Assembly (NCBI GenBank): GCA_026984045.1
Contig: JALSSV010000034.1
Location: 1 to 64,000, forward strand
Direction: 5' to 3'
From: Chromatiales bacterium
GTDB taxonomy: Bacteria > Pseudomonadota > Gammaproteobacteria > UBA6429 > Thiohalophilaceae
DNA length: 64,000 bases
Part shown: positions 49,492 through 58,781 of the stretch, one piece after another
Layout of the letters: every line of letters starts with the position of its first letter
Position numbering within the stretch: the stretch's first letter is position 1
Position numbers and translations under genes: made by a program
Notes under the pieces: generated by a model
Database searches by the model: none
The model's input: only the letters and a program-made list of their open reading frames with translations
Told to the model about the DNA's origin: nothing

Positions 49492-50670
49492 ATGGTGCCA
49501 AAGCACCGGCCCTGGCGGCTTCTCGCACGGGCCGGCCGCCTTCTGCTGCCGGCACTACTGCTGGGCTGGAGCCTCGGCCTGCGCAGCGCCATCCTGCCTG
49601 CGGATCGGGCCGACGCCCTCTACCACGCCTATGACGGCGGCGGGGTACAGGTCAACGGCCCCTCGATCCTGGTGCGCAAATCCATCGGCACCAGCGTCTC
49701 GGCCTCCTACAATTACTATGTGGACAACGTCTCCAGCGCGTCGGTCGACGTGCTCTCCTATGCCAGCCCCTACACCGAGCAGCGCACGGAACAGTCGGTC
49801 AACGTCGACTACCTGCACGGCAAGAGCACCATGAACCTTTCGTACACCAACAGCGACGAAAGCGACTACGTCTCCGACACCTACAGCTTCACCCTCAGCC
49901 AGGATCTGTTCGGCGATCTGACCACCGTGGCCCTGGGCTACAGCGTCAGCGACAACACCGTGGGGCGCAACAACAGGAAAACCGGCACCACCCAGATCGT
50001 CGGTACCGCCAGGGTCCAGGGGTGGCGACTCAACGTCTCGCAGATCCTCAGCAAGAACAGCCTTCTCGGCTTCACCTTCGACACCATCAGCGACGAAGGC
50101 TACCTCAACAATCCCTACCGCTCGGTGCGCTACCTTGACTCGGGCAGCGGGACGGGCTTCAGCTACCAGACCGAGGTCTATCCCAACACCCGCACCTCCA
50201 ACGCCGGCGCCCTGCGCCTGCGCTACTACCTGCCCTGGCGCGCCGCCGTCAGTGCCGGTTACCGCCTGTTCTCCGACACCTGGGGGATCCGCGCCAGGAC
50301 CTGGGAGCTGGGCTACACGCAGACCTGGCGCGATCGCTGGACCTTCGAGGCGCGCTATCGCCTCTATGATCAGACCAAGGCCGATTTCTACAGTGATCTC
50401 TTCCCCTACCGGGACGCCCAGAACTTCCTGGCCCGCGACAAGGAACTGTCCACCTACACCAGCCGCAACCTGGGCTTGGGGGTGACCTATCATTTCCTCA
50501 AAAACGGCTGGGGCTTCATCGACGATGGCACGGCCAACCTGTTCTACGACATGATCAACTTCGATTACCAGGACTTCCGCAACATCCCGGCCGGAGGTCT
50601 GGCCGGGCAGGAACCGCTCTATTCCTTCGATGCCGGGGTGATTCGGGCCTTCCTCTCCATCTGGTATTGA
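49492..50670 (+). CDS. DUF3570 outer-membrane barrel protein
   Basis: 392 aa; N-terminal hydrophobic leader, then DGGGVQVNGPSILVRKSIGT and a long run of amphipathic strands with aromatic girdles (YLHGKSTMNLSYTNSDESDY, SAGYRLFSDTWGIRARTWEL), ending LSIWY. DUF3570 proteins are large predicted outer-membrane barrels. It follows DUF4266 after 7 bases; the pair with TlpA is a conserved unit. Function unknown. Confidence 0.87.
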   Translation: MVPKHRPWRLLARAGRLLLPALLLGWSLGLRSAILPADRADALYHAYDGGGVQVNGPSILVRKSIGTSVSASYNYYVDNVSSASVDVLSYASPYTEQRTEQSVNVDYLHGKSTMNLSYTNSDESDYVSDTYSFTLSQDLFGDLTTVALGYSVSDNTVGRNNRKTGTTQIVGTARVQGWRLNVSQILSKNSLLGFTFDTISDEGYLNNPYRSVRYLDSGSGTGFSYQTEVYPNTRTSNAGALRLRYYLPWRAAVSAGYRLFSDTWGIRARTWELGYTQTWRDRWTFEARYRLYDQTKADFYSDLFPYRDAQNFLARDKELSTYTSRNLGLGVTYHFLKNGWGFIDDGTANLFYDMINFDYQDFRNIPAGGLAGQEPLYSFDAGVIRAFLSIWY

Positions 50671-50776
50671 ACGGCAGAGGAAAGCAACAAGGTACGCTGA
50701 CGCCGATCGGGTCCCATGCTGGACAGGACCGCCCGCCTTGCCTAGGCTGGAAGGAAAATCCGTTTCCGGGGGAGCC

Positions 50777-53700
50777 ATGTCCGGCAGTCGCACACGCACC
50801 ATCGACGGCAACCAGGCCGCCGCCATGGTCGCCCATCGCCTCAACGAGGTGATCGCCATCTATCCCATCACCCCCGCCTCGCCCATGGGCGAATGGGCCG
50901 ACGAGTGGTCGGCCCGCGGCCAGACCAACCTGTGGGGCACGGTACCCCAGGTGATCGAGATGCAGAGCGAGGGCGGCGCCGCCGGTGCCGTGCACGGCGC
51001 GCTGCAGGCCGGCAGCCTCACCACCACCTTCACCGCCTCCCAGGGGCTGCTGCTGATGCTGCCCAACATGTTCAAGATCGCCGGCGAGCTGACCCCGACG
51101 GTGTTCCACATCGCCGCCCGCTCGCTGGCCTGCCAGGCGCTCTCCATCTTCGGCGATCACTCGGACGTGATGGCCGCCCGCAGCACCGGCTTCGGCATGC
51201 TCTTCGCCAACTCCCCGCAGGAAGTGCTGGACTTCGCGCTCATCAGCCAGGCGGCCAGCCTCGAGGGCCGCATTCCCCTGCTGCACGTCTTCGACGGCTT
51301 TCGCACCTCCCACGAGGTGGCCAAGATCACCGTGTTCGACGATGACGTGATGCAGGCGATGATCGACGACACCTGGATTCACGCCCACCGCGCCCGCGCC
51401 CTGTCGCCCGACCATCCGGTGCTGCGCGGCAGCTCCCAGAACCCCGACGTCTACTTCCAGGCGCGGGAGACGGTCAACCCGTACTACGACCGCATGCCTG
51501 CCATCGTCCAGGGCGCCATGGATCGCTTCGCCGGCCTTACAGGGCGGCAATACCATCTGTTCGACTGGGTGGGCCACCCCGAAGCGGAACGGGTGATGAT
51601 CCTGATGGGCTCCGGCGCCGAAGCGGCCGAGGAGACGGTGCACCATCTGGTGCGCCAGGGCGAGAAGGTGGGGCTGGTGAAGGTGCGCCTGTTCCGGCCC
51701 TTCGACGCCGAGGCGCTGCTTGAGGCACTGCCGGCTTCCGTGCGCCGCATCGCGGTGCTGGACCGCACCAAGGAGCCGGGCGCCGACGGCGAGCCGCTCT
51801 ACAAGGACGTGCTCGGCGCCATCGCCGGCCACCACGCCCGCGGCGGCCGCCGCTTCGACGAACTGCCGCTGATCACCGGCGGTCGCTACGGCCTCTCCTC
51901 CAAGGAGTTCACCCCGGCCATGGTCAAGTCGGTGTTCGACGAGCTGTCCAAACTGCAGCCGAAGCATCCTTTCACCATCGGCATCCACGACGACGTGACC
52001 CACCTGAGCCTCGACTGGGATCCCGCCTGGCGCACCGACGCCCATGCCGACAGCTTCCAGGGGGTGTTCTACGGCCTCGGCTCCGACGGGACGGTGAGCG
52101 CCAACAAGAACAGCATCAAGATCATCGGCGAGGGCACCGATCTCCATGCCCAAGGCTACTTCGTCTACGACTCGAAGAAGTCGGGCGCCATGACTGTCTC
52201 CCACCTGCGCTTCGGGCCCAAACCCATCCACGCCACCTACCTCATCGGCGACGGCGAGGCCGACTTCGTGGCCTGCCACCAGCCGGTGTTCCTCGAGCGC
52301 TATCCCATGCTCGACAAGGCGAAGGCAGGGGCGGTGTTTCTGCTCAACAGCCCCGAGCCGCCGGAGAAAGTGTGGGACAGCCTGCCCCGCCGGCTGCAGG
52401 AACAGGCCATCGAGAAACGGATCCGGATCCACGCCATCGATGCCTACGCCGTCGCACAGGAAGCCGGCATGGGCCGGCGCATCAACACCATCATGCAAAC
52501 CTGCTTCTTCGCCCTGTCGGGGATCCTGCCCCGCGACGAAGCCATCGCCGCCATCAAGCAGGCGGTAGAGCAGACCTATGGCAAGAAAGGCCGACGCATT
52601 GTGGAGATGAACTTCCAGGCCATCGACGCGGCCCTGGCCGGCCTGCACCCGGTGCCGGTACCGGATAAGGTGACCGCCGAGCGCGATCTGGCCCCGCCGG
52701 TGCCGCCCGATGCCCCACGCTTCGTGGTGGAGGTCACCGGCGAGATCATCGCCGGGCGCGGCGACGCCATCCCGGTGAGCAGGCTGCCAGCCGACGGCAC
52801 CTTCCCCCTCGGCACCGCCGCCTGGGAGAAACGCAACCTGGCGCTGGAGATCCCGGTCTGGGACGCCGAGCTGTGCACCCAGTGCGGCAAGTGCCCGCTG
52901 GTCTGCCCGCACAGCGCCATCCGCAGCAAGATCTTCCCCGAGGCATTGCTGAAGGACGCGCCGCCCACCTTCAAGTCTGCCCCCGTGCGCGGCAAGGACT
53001 TCCCGAAGGGGCTGCGCATCGCCTACCAGGTGGCGCCAGAGGACTGCACCGGCTGCACCCTGTGCGTGGACATCTGTCCCATCCACGACAAGTCCAACGT
53101 CAGCCGCAAGGCGCTCAACATGGCGCCCCAGCCGCCGCTGCGGGCGCAGGAACAGGACAACTGGAATTTCTTCCTCATCCTGCCCGAGTACGACCGGCGG
53201 GAAATCAAGATCACCACCATCAAGGGATCCATGCTCATGCAGCCGCTGTTCGAGTTCTCCGGCGCCTGCGTGGGCTGCGGCGAGACCCCCTACGTGCGCC
53301 TGGCCAGCCAGCTCTTTGGCGATCGCATGCTGGTGGCCAACGCCACCGGCTGCTCCTCCATCTACGGCGGCAACCTGCCCACCACCCCCTGGACCGTCAA
53401 CCCCGAAGGCCGCGGCCCGGCCTGGAACAACTCCCTGTTCGAGGACAACGCCGAGTTTGGCTTCGGCATGCGGGTGGCCCTGGACCAGCAGATCGAACAG
53501 GCCTGCGAACTGCTGCTGCGCCTGCGGGATCGACTCGACGCCGATCTGGTGGAAGGTTTGCTGCACGCCGATCAGTCCACCGAGGCGGGACTATATGAAC
53601 AGCGCGAGCGCATCGCCCGGCTCAAGGCGGCCCTGGGTGTCATCGACGAGGCGGACGCCCGCCACCTGCTGGAGCTGGCCGACGTCTTCGCCCGCCGCTC

Positions 53701-54397
53701 GGTCTGGATCATCGGCGGCGACGGCTGGGCCTACGACATCGGCTACGGCGGCCTGGACCACGTACTCGCCGCCGGCCGCGACGTCAACATCCTGGTGCTC
53801 GACACCGAGGTCTACTCCAACACCGGCGGCCAGACCTCCAAGGCCACCCCGCTCGGCGCCGTGGCCAAGTTCTCCGCCGGCGGCAAGCCCACCATGAAGA
53901 AGGACCTGGCCCTGCTGGCCATGGACTACGAAAACGTCTACGTGGCCCACGTGGCCTACGGCGCCAGGGACGTGCAGACCCTGCGCGCCTTCCTCGAGGC
54001 CGAGGCCCATCCGGGCCCCTCGCTGATCATCGCCTACTCGCCCTGCATCGCCCACGGCGTGGATCTCTCCCACAACCACCGCCAACAGAACCTGGCGGTA
54101 AAGAGCGGCCACTGGCCGCTGTTCCGCTTCGATCCCAAACGGATCGCCCGGGGCGACAATCCCCTGCGCCTGGACTCGGGCGAGCCCACCCTTCCCTACA
54201 GGGAATTCATGCAGACCGAGACCCGCTTCAGCATGCTCTGGCACACCCATCCCGAGGCCGCCGAACGCTTTGCCGAACAGGCCCAGCAGGAAGTGCGCCA
54301 CCGGTGGCACTACTACCGGCAGCTCGCCGAGCTGGACTGGGACGAACACACCTCGCCCGCGGCCGAAAAGGCCCGCCTGAAACCGGAGACGCACTGA
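50777..54397 (+). CDS. nifJ: Pyruvate:ferredoxin (flavodoxin) oxidoreductase
   Basis: 1206 aa single-chain enzyme converting pyruvate and CoA to acetyl-CoA, CO2 and reduced ferredoxin/flavodoxin. Domain order: alpha (YPITPASPMGEW), core, gamma (FYGLGSDGTVSANKNSIKII), EKR-type linker, two [4Fe-4S] clusters (CTQCGKCPLVCPHSAI; CTGCTLCVDICP), and the TPP beta domain (ACVGCGETPYVRL; GDGWAYDIGYGGLDHVL; TEVYSNTGGQTSKATPLG). The ATG at 50777 follows GGGGGAG. Oxygen-sensitive cluster architecture fits anaerobic metabolism or nitrogenase electron supply. Confidence 0.97.
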   Translation: MSGSRTRTIDGNQAAAMVAHRLNEVIAIYPITPASPMGEWADEWSARGQTNLWGTVPQVIEMQSEGGAAGAVHGALQAGSLTTTFTASQGLLLMLPNMFKIAGELTPTVFHIAARSLACQALSIFGDHSDVMAARSTGFGMLFANSPQEVLDFALISQAASLEGRIPLLHVFDGFRTSHEVAKITVFDDDVMQAMIDDTWIHAHRARALSPDHPVLRGSSQNPDVYFQARETVNPYYDRMPAIVQGAMDRFAGLTGRQYHLFDWVGHPEAERVMILMGSGAEAAEETVHHLVRQGEKVGLVKVRLFRPFDAEALLEALPASVRRIAVLDRTKEPGADGEPLYKDVLGAIAGHHARGGRRFDELPLITGGRYGLSSKEFTPAMVKSVFDELSKLQPKHPFTIGIHDDVTHLSLDWDPAWRTDAHADSFQGVFYGLGSDGTVSANKNSIKIIGEGTDLHAQGYFVYDSKKSGAMTVSHLRFGPKPIHATYLIGDGEADFVACHQPVFLERYPMLDKAKAGAVFLLNSPEPPEKVWDSLPRRLQEQAIEKRIRIHAIDAYAVAQEAGMGRRINTIMQTCFFALSGILPRDEAIAAIKQAVEQTYGKKGRRIVEMNFQAIDAALAGLHPVPVPDKVTAERDLAPPVPPDAPRFVVEVTGEIIAGRGDAIPVSRLPADGTFPLGTAAWEKRNLALEIPVWDAELCTQCGKCPLVCPHSAIRSKIFPEALLKDAPPTFKSAPVRGKDFPKGLRIAYQVAPEDCTGCTLCVDICPIHDKSNVSRKALNMAPQPPLRAQEQDNWNFFLILPEYDRREIKITTIKGSMLMQPLFEFSGACVGCGETPYVRLASQLFGDRMLVANATGCSSIYGGNLPTTPWTVNPEGRGPAWNNSLFEDNAEFGFGMRVALDQQIEQACELLLRLRDRLDADLVEGLLHADQSTEAGLYEQRERIARLKAALGVIDEADARHLLELADVFARRSVWIIGGDGWAYDIGYGGLDHVLAAGRDVNILVLDTEVYSNTGGQTSKATPLGAVAKFSAGGKPTMKKDLALLAMDYENVYVAHVAYGARDVQTLRAFLEAEAHPGPSLIIAYSPCIAHGVDLSHNHRQQNLAVKSGHWPLFRFDPKRIARGDNPLRLDSGEPTLPYREFMQTETRFSMLWHTHPEAAERFAEQAQQEVRHRWHYYRQLAELDWDEHTSPAAEKARLKPETH

Positions 54398-54398
54398 C

Positions 54399-55412
54399 AT
54401 GGCCGATCTGTCCACCACCTGGCTGGGGCTGGAGCTGGCCAATCCGCTGGTCCCCTCGGCCTCGCCCCTGAGCCGCGACACGGATCACGCCCTGCGCCTG
54501 GAAGACGCCGGTGCCGCCGCCCTGGTGATGTATTCCCTGTTCGAAGAGAAGATCGATCGCGAGGCGGCCCACCTGCAACGTTTCCTGCACGAACAGGAGA
54601 CCGGCTTCGCCGAGGCCACCGGCTTCCATCCCGTCCCCGAGCAGTACAAGACCTGCCAGGAGGAATACCTGGAACAGCTCGCTGCCCTCAAGGCCCGGCT
54701 GGCCATCCCGGTCATCGCCAGCCTCAACGGCGCCTCCCTCGGCGGCTGGATCGAATACGGCCGCATGCTCGAAGAAGCCGGCGCCGACGCCCTGGAACTC
54801 AACACCTACCACCTGGCCGCCAATCCCGACGAGGACTGTGCCACCACCGAACAGCGCTATCTGGATCTGCTGGGCGAGTTGCGCCGTCACGTGCAGCTCC
54901 CCATCAACATGAAGATCTCGCCCTATTTCAGCGCCCTGGCCCACTTCGCCACCCGGCTGGAAACCGCCGGAGCCGACGGTCTGAGCCTGTTCAACCGCTT
55001 CTACCAGCCCGACATCGATCTCGACACCCTGGACGTGGCCCACCGCCTGGAACTGTCCCGCCCCCACGAAGCCCTGCTGCGGATCCGCTGGGCCGGCCTG
55101 CTGCACGGCAAGGTGAACCTCTCCCTCGGCGTCACCGGTGGCTTCCATACCGGCGCCGATGCCCTCAAGGCCCTGCTCGCCGGTGCCGACGTGGTGCACC
55201 TGTGCAGCGTCCTGCTGCAGGAAGGCCCGGACGCCCTCGCCCGAATCCTCACCTTCCTGCAGGACTGGATGACGGAGCGGGAATACACCTCGGTCGAGCA
55301 GCTCCGCGGCAGCCTCAGCCAGTCACACGCCGTGGATCCGACCGCCTACGAACGGGCCAACTACGTGGAAGTGCTCGACAGCTACAGCTCGCCACCGGGC
55401 GTCTGGCGCTGA
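54399..55412 (+). CDS. Dihydroorotate-dehydrogenase-like flavoprotein
   Basis: 337 aa TIM-barrel of the PyrD-like family found beside nifJ in many anaerobes. LELANPLVPSASPLS, IPVIASLNGASLGGWIEYGR, ALELNTYHLAANPD and KVNLSLGVTGGFHTGADALK (FMN phosphate region) are visible. The product is not the true pyrimidine enzyme in known cases. One base separates it from the nifJ stop, so one operon; it may accept or donate electrons with the ferredoxin pool. Confidence 0.88.
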   Translation: MADLSTTWLGLELANPLVPSASPLSRDTDHALRLEDAGAAALVMYSLFEEKIDREAAHLQRFLHEQETGFAEATGFHPVPEQYKTCQEEYLEQLAALKARLAIPVIASLNGASLGGWIEYGRMLEEAGADALELNTYHLAANPDEDCATTEQRYLDLLGELRRHVQLPINMKISPYFSALAHFATRLETAGADGLSLFNRFYQPDIDLDTLDVAHRLELSRPHEALLRIRWAGLLHGKVNLSLGVTGGFHTGADALKALLAGADVVHLCSVLLQEGPDALARILTFLQDWMTEREYTSVEQLRGSLSQSHAVDPTAYERANYVEVLDSYSSPPGVWR

Positions 55413-55443
55413 CGGGCTTGAAACCGGCAAGGAGACCCACCAC

Positions 55444-55965
55444 ATGAGAACCATCCTCACCCTCATTTTGCTGACCTTTCAGGTGACCGCCATGAGCATG
55501 ACCCTCACTTCCCCCGCCTTCGAAGACGGCGACCCCATCCCCGCCCGCTATACCTGTGACGACGCCGACGTCACCCCGCCCCTGCACTGGTCCGGCCTGC
55601 CCGCCGGTACCCGCAGCCTGGCCCTCATCGTCGACGACCCGGACGCCCCCGATCCGGCCGCGCCGAAGATGATCTGGGTCCACTGGGTGCTCTACAACCT
55701 GCCACCCGACACCCCCGGCCTGCCCGAAGCCATCGACCCCGCCGATCTCCCGCCCGGCACCGGCGAAGGCCTCAACGACTGGAACCGCACCGGCTACGGC
55801 GGCCCCTGCCCCCCCATCGGCCGCCACCGCTACTTCTTCAAGCTCTACGCCCTCGACACCGTCCTGCCCGATCTCGGCACCCCCACCAAGGCCGAACTCC
55901 TCCAGGCCATGCAGGGTCACATCCTCGGCGAAGCCGTATTGATGGGAACCTATCAGCGCCGTTGA
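55444..55965 (+). CDS. YbhB/YbcL-type PEBP protein
   Basis: 173 aa, phosphatidylethanolamine-binding/Raf-kinase-inhibitor-like family. A short hydrophobic N-terminus (MRTILTLILLTFQVTAMSMT) may be a signal. Family motifs: SPAFEDGDPIPARYTCDDAD, LALIVDDPDAPDP, WVHWVLYNLP and GYGGPCPPIGRHRYFFKLYA. Ligand unknown. Ribosome-binding site AAGGAGA. Confidence 0.9.
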   Translation: MRTILTLILLTFQVTAMSMTLTSPAFEDGDPIPARYTCDDADVTPPLHWSGLPAGTRSLALIVDDPDAPDPAAPKMIWVHWVLYNLPPDTPGLPEAIDPADLPPGTGEGLNDWNRTGYGGPCPPIGRHRYFFKLYALDTVLPDLGTPTKAELLQAMQGHILGEAVLMGTYQRR

Positions 55966-56095
55966 CCATCTGACAGTTCTCCTGCACTGCATGCCGGATA
56001 TGACTTCCGGGTTATTGGCGTACCCGGCGTTTGAGGGGAAAGTATGACCCGTTCCCTGGGAACGGAATTCACCCGAATGCCTATGGAGGTACCCC

Positions 56096-56941
56096 ATGCC
56101 GATCCGTCCCCACTGGCTGACTCTGCTCAGTCTCGGCTTCTTCGGCCTGCTGCTGAACGCATATGGCCAAACCACCCAGGACGAGAACCACGGAAACAAT
56201 GCCCGAACCATGACCATGCCCAGTGAACAGGCGATCGACGCCCTCAACCATCGCAAGTTTTTCTTCATGCATCATTCGGTCGGGGACAACATCATCAAGG
56301 GCATCGAGATGCTCGCCGACGAACTTCTCACCCCTGTAAATATCATGACCCTGGACGGCGAAGCCACCACACTCGCTATTCCCCACAACGGCCTCGCTCA
56401 TGCCCGGGGTGGAAAGAACAGGTATCCGCAGACCAAGATCGATGCCTTCGCCAGCCAAATGGCGCGCTTCGCCGTGGATTCACGACCACAGATTGCCTTC
56501 ATGAAATTCTGTTTCGTCGACTTCTCCCCTGACACGGATCCACAGGCGCTGTTCCAGGCATACGCAACCGCGCTGAAACGGCTGGAAGTACAGTTCCCCG
56601 ATGTACGCTTTGTCCATTTCACAGCCCCACTCACGCGCAGACCCGACGGCTGGAAGGACCGTATCTATAGAATCATTGGACGTGAAATATGGGAAGATGC
56701 CGCCAATATGCAGCGTGAAAAATACAACCAACTCATCCGAACACATTATCCAAAGTCACAGGTCTTCGACCTGGCATTTTATGAGTCTAACCGGCCAGAC
56801 GGTGGCAGAGAGCGCCAGACGAGTGGAGATTTTACGTTTTACTCACTCGTTCCTGCTTATACTTATGATGGTGGGCATCTGAACGATACCGGCAAGAAAA
56901 GAATCGCTGCCATGCTCATCGATTTTTTATCAAACTTGTAA
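56096..56941 (+). CDS. Exported SGNH/GDSL-like hydrolase
   Basis: 281 aa with signal peptide (PIRPHWLTLLSLGFFGLLLN). The block KFFFMHHSVGDNIIKGIEML has a candidate nucleophile serine (HHSVG, not the canonical GDS), and DGGHLNDTGKKRI gives the Asp-x-x-His pair. This pattern is that of extracytoplasmic SGNH acylhydrolases acting on polysaccharide acyl groups. The GC content falls within this gene, from GC-rich at the 5' end to AT-richer at the 3' end, marking the edge of the exopolysaccharide island. GGAGG ribosome-binding site. Confidence 0.68.
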   Translation: MPIRPHWLTLLSLGFFGLLLNAYGQTTQDENHGNNARTMTMPSEQAIDALNHRKFFFMHHSVGDNIIKGIEMLADELLTPVNIMTLDGEATTLAIPHNGLAHARGGKNRYPQTKIDAFASQMARFAVDSRPQIAFMKFCFVDFSPDTDPQALFQAYATALKRLEVQFPDVRFVHFTAPLTRRPDGWKDRIYRIIGREIWEDAANMQREKYNQLIRTHYPKSQVFDLAFYESNRPDGGRERQTSGDFTFYSLVPAYTYDGGHLNDTGKKRIAAMLIDFLSNL

Positions 56942-56945
56942 AATC

Positions 56946-57533
56946 TCATTGAGTTTTCAGGTTAACCGGCCTGGCCGGCACACCAAAAAGCGTGCTGTTT
57001 GGTGGAAAGCTTCTCACAACCACCGAATTTGCACCGATCACGGTATCGTGACCCACGGTGATGTCGCCCAAAACGCACACTCCTGGCCCAATATCTACCC
57101 GATCCTCGATAACGGGTTTTTTCCACTTTTCTGTCCGGTGAACAACTCCCATTGTTGTGTTGTGTCGAATATGTACATCATCACCAATGGAGACGGCACC
57201 AATGAATATCCCACCATGATGCCATATTCGCACACGTCGACCGACCTTGACGGAATATTCCAGATCAATCCCAAATACCAATTTCATCGAATTGTGCAAT
57301 ATTTTGTAGAGAATACTGAACGGCATGCGAAGTACTCTTGGCCGAATGCTCATTCTCCAGTTCCCAAACCGATGGATAACGAGCGCCCAAAGTCCCGGCA
57401 CAAAAATATCTCGTTCATGGGTCTCAAAATCCTCTGCAATCAGGCGCCAGAAACCAATACCCTCCGGATTCTGATTTCGGTCCCCGGGCGTTGGATTATC
57501 CTGTTCCGCACATTCAGACCGGTATCTGCTCAT
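56946..57533 (-). CDS. Hexapeptide-repeat acetyltransferase (CysE/WcaB-like)
   Basis: 195 aa left-handed beta-helix O-acetyltransferase. Repeats: GRRVRIWHHGGIFIGAVSIG, DDVHIRHNTTMGVV, DRVDIGPGVCVLGDITVGHD, TVIGANSVVVRSFPPNSTLF-GVPA. The 120-residue N-terminal part resembles serine acetyltransferases, but the exopolysaccharide context favours a sugar acetyltransferase. Final gene of a three-gene minus-strand unit. Confidence 0.85.
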   Translation of the reverse strand: MSRYRSECAEQDNPTPGDRNQNPEGIGFWRLIAEDFETHERDIFVPGLWALVIHRFGNWRMSIRPRVLRMPFSILYKILHNSMKLVFGIDLEYSVKVGRRVRIWHHGGIFIGAVSIGDDVHIRHNTTMGVVHRTEKWKKPVIEDRVDIGPGVCVLGDITVGHDTVIGANSVVVRSFPPNSTLFGVPARPVNLKTQ

Positions 57534-57558
57534 AAGACTCTATGACACCTTGTGCTAT

Positions 57559-58542
57559 CTAATTGGATGAGCAAATCTGACGCACCAAGGAATTGGACTG
57601 CAAAAAACCTGACCAATTTCCCAAAAATTCTCCTGTCCGGTGATTTGACTTTCGACGCATTAACGTATTTCTAAGCCCCCCAAGAAACATTCCAAGCGTC
57701 CAACATAGGTTGGCAGCCAACAGCCCTGTGCGACCATAATAGCGAATAAAGTAACGTGATCGAGAAAGATAATAATACAAGGGTGCCCGTTTTTTCTGAT
57801 CATGCTTGCTCGACATTCCCGAGCTACCTCCCAGGAAGTGTACAATTTGCGCAGAGGGCCAGCGCATGATCTCCCACCCATGCGCCCTCACCCTTCGACA
57901 GTAATCAACATCTTCATAATACATGAAAAACCCTTCATCCAGATAACCAACCATTTCAAGGACATCGTGCCGAATCAAAACGCACGCAAATCCTACCCAG
58001 TCGGGGAAGGACGAGGCATTTGAATTGATTTCTTTTGGCCATGGCAACGTGTGATTTGGCATAATTCGATCGAGCACGCCAAGACTGGCTCCTCGCAACA
58101 ACTCAGATATTGGAGAAATATTCCGAAAGGCACTATCGGACGCGTTTCCCTGTTCGTCGAACATCGCAGGCGAAATCAACCCAGCATTCGGATTTGCATG
58201 CATCGCCTTTGCCAATTCAGTGAAAAGGCCATCACGGACAATCGTATCACTATTAAGCAGAATATAAGCATCAGCTCGAGACGAGCGAATTCCCAAATTA
58301 TTTCCTGCAGCAAATCCACCATTACTCTTCGATTCGATCACCGAAGCCCAATTCTGCCAATGATTGTTTTTAATCTCTTTCCTGATACGTTCCGCAGATC
58401 CGTCTCCTGAAGCATTGTCTACGATAATGACTTTAATGTTATTCGTTATTTGTGAAGCCATTGATCGAAGGCAGGCAATCGACAAATCTGGTGTCTTATA
58501 ATTCAGCAAGATAACATTCAAGCGTATTTTTGTAGCATCCAT
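57559..58542 (-). CDS. Glycosyltransferase family 2 (rhamnosyltransferase-like)
   Basis: 327 aa. GT-A fold with VILLNYKTPDLSIACLRSMA, IIVDNASGDGSAERI (nucleotide-sugar binding), SNGGFAAGNNLGIRSSRADA-YILLNSDT (the DXD-equivalent) and the acceptor-side WVGFACVLIRHDVLEMVGYL-DEGFFMYYEDVDYC. The pattern matches bacterial GT2 enzymes acting on dTDP-rhamnose-type donors. ATG at 58542 is preferred; a GTG at 58569 would add nine residues. Confidence 0.9.
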   Translation of the reverse strand: MDATKIRLNVILLNYKTPDLSIACLRSMASQITNNIKVIIVDNASGDGSAERIRKEIKNNHWQNWASVIESKSNGGFAAGNNLGIRSSRADAYILLNSDTIVRDGLFTELAKAMHANPNAGLISPAMFDEQGNASDSAFRNISPISELLRGASLGVLDRIMPNHTLPWPKEINSNASSFPDWVGFACVLIRHDVLEMVGYLDEGFFMYYEDVDYCRRVRAHGWEIMRWPSAQIVHFLGGSSGMSSKHDQKKRAPLYYYLSRSRYFIRYYGRTGLLAANLCWTLGMFLGGLRNTLMRRKSNHRTGEFLGNWSGFLQSNSLVRQICSSN

Positions 58543-58781
58543 TTGCCCAAGACCCTTTATCTTCCACACAGGACAACTCGGTCAAAAGTCCTGAGAGTTG
58601 CAGCCGAAACAAAGACAAATCTTCATAACGATTCACACTGAATGACCTGATTCCCTGATCCCGTGTATCTGAAATTCCCGAACACGCATTGCCTGTTTGC
58701 CTGGCCAGTAGCCAGAATAACTAGCAGCCCGATAAACAACTATTGAAACGTCTTCACTGACATGCGTTGATGATCAGCATT

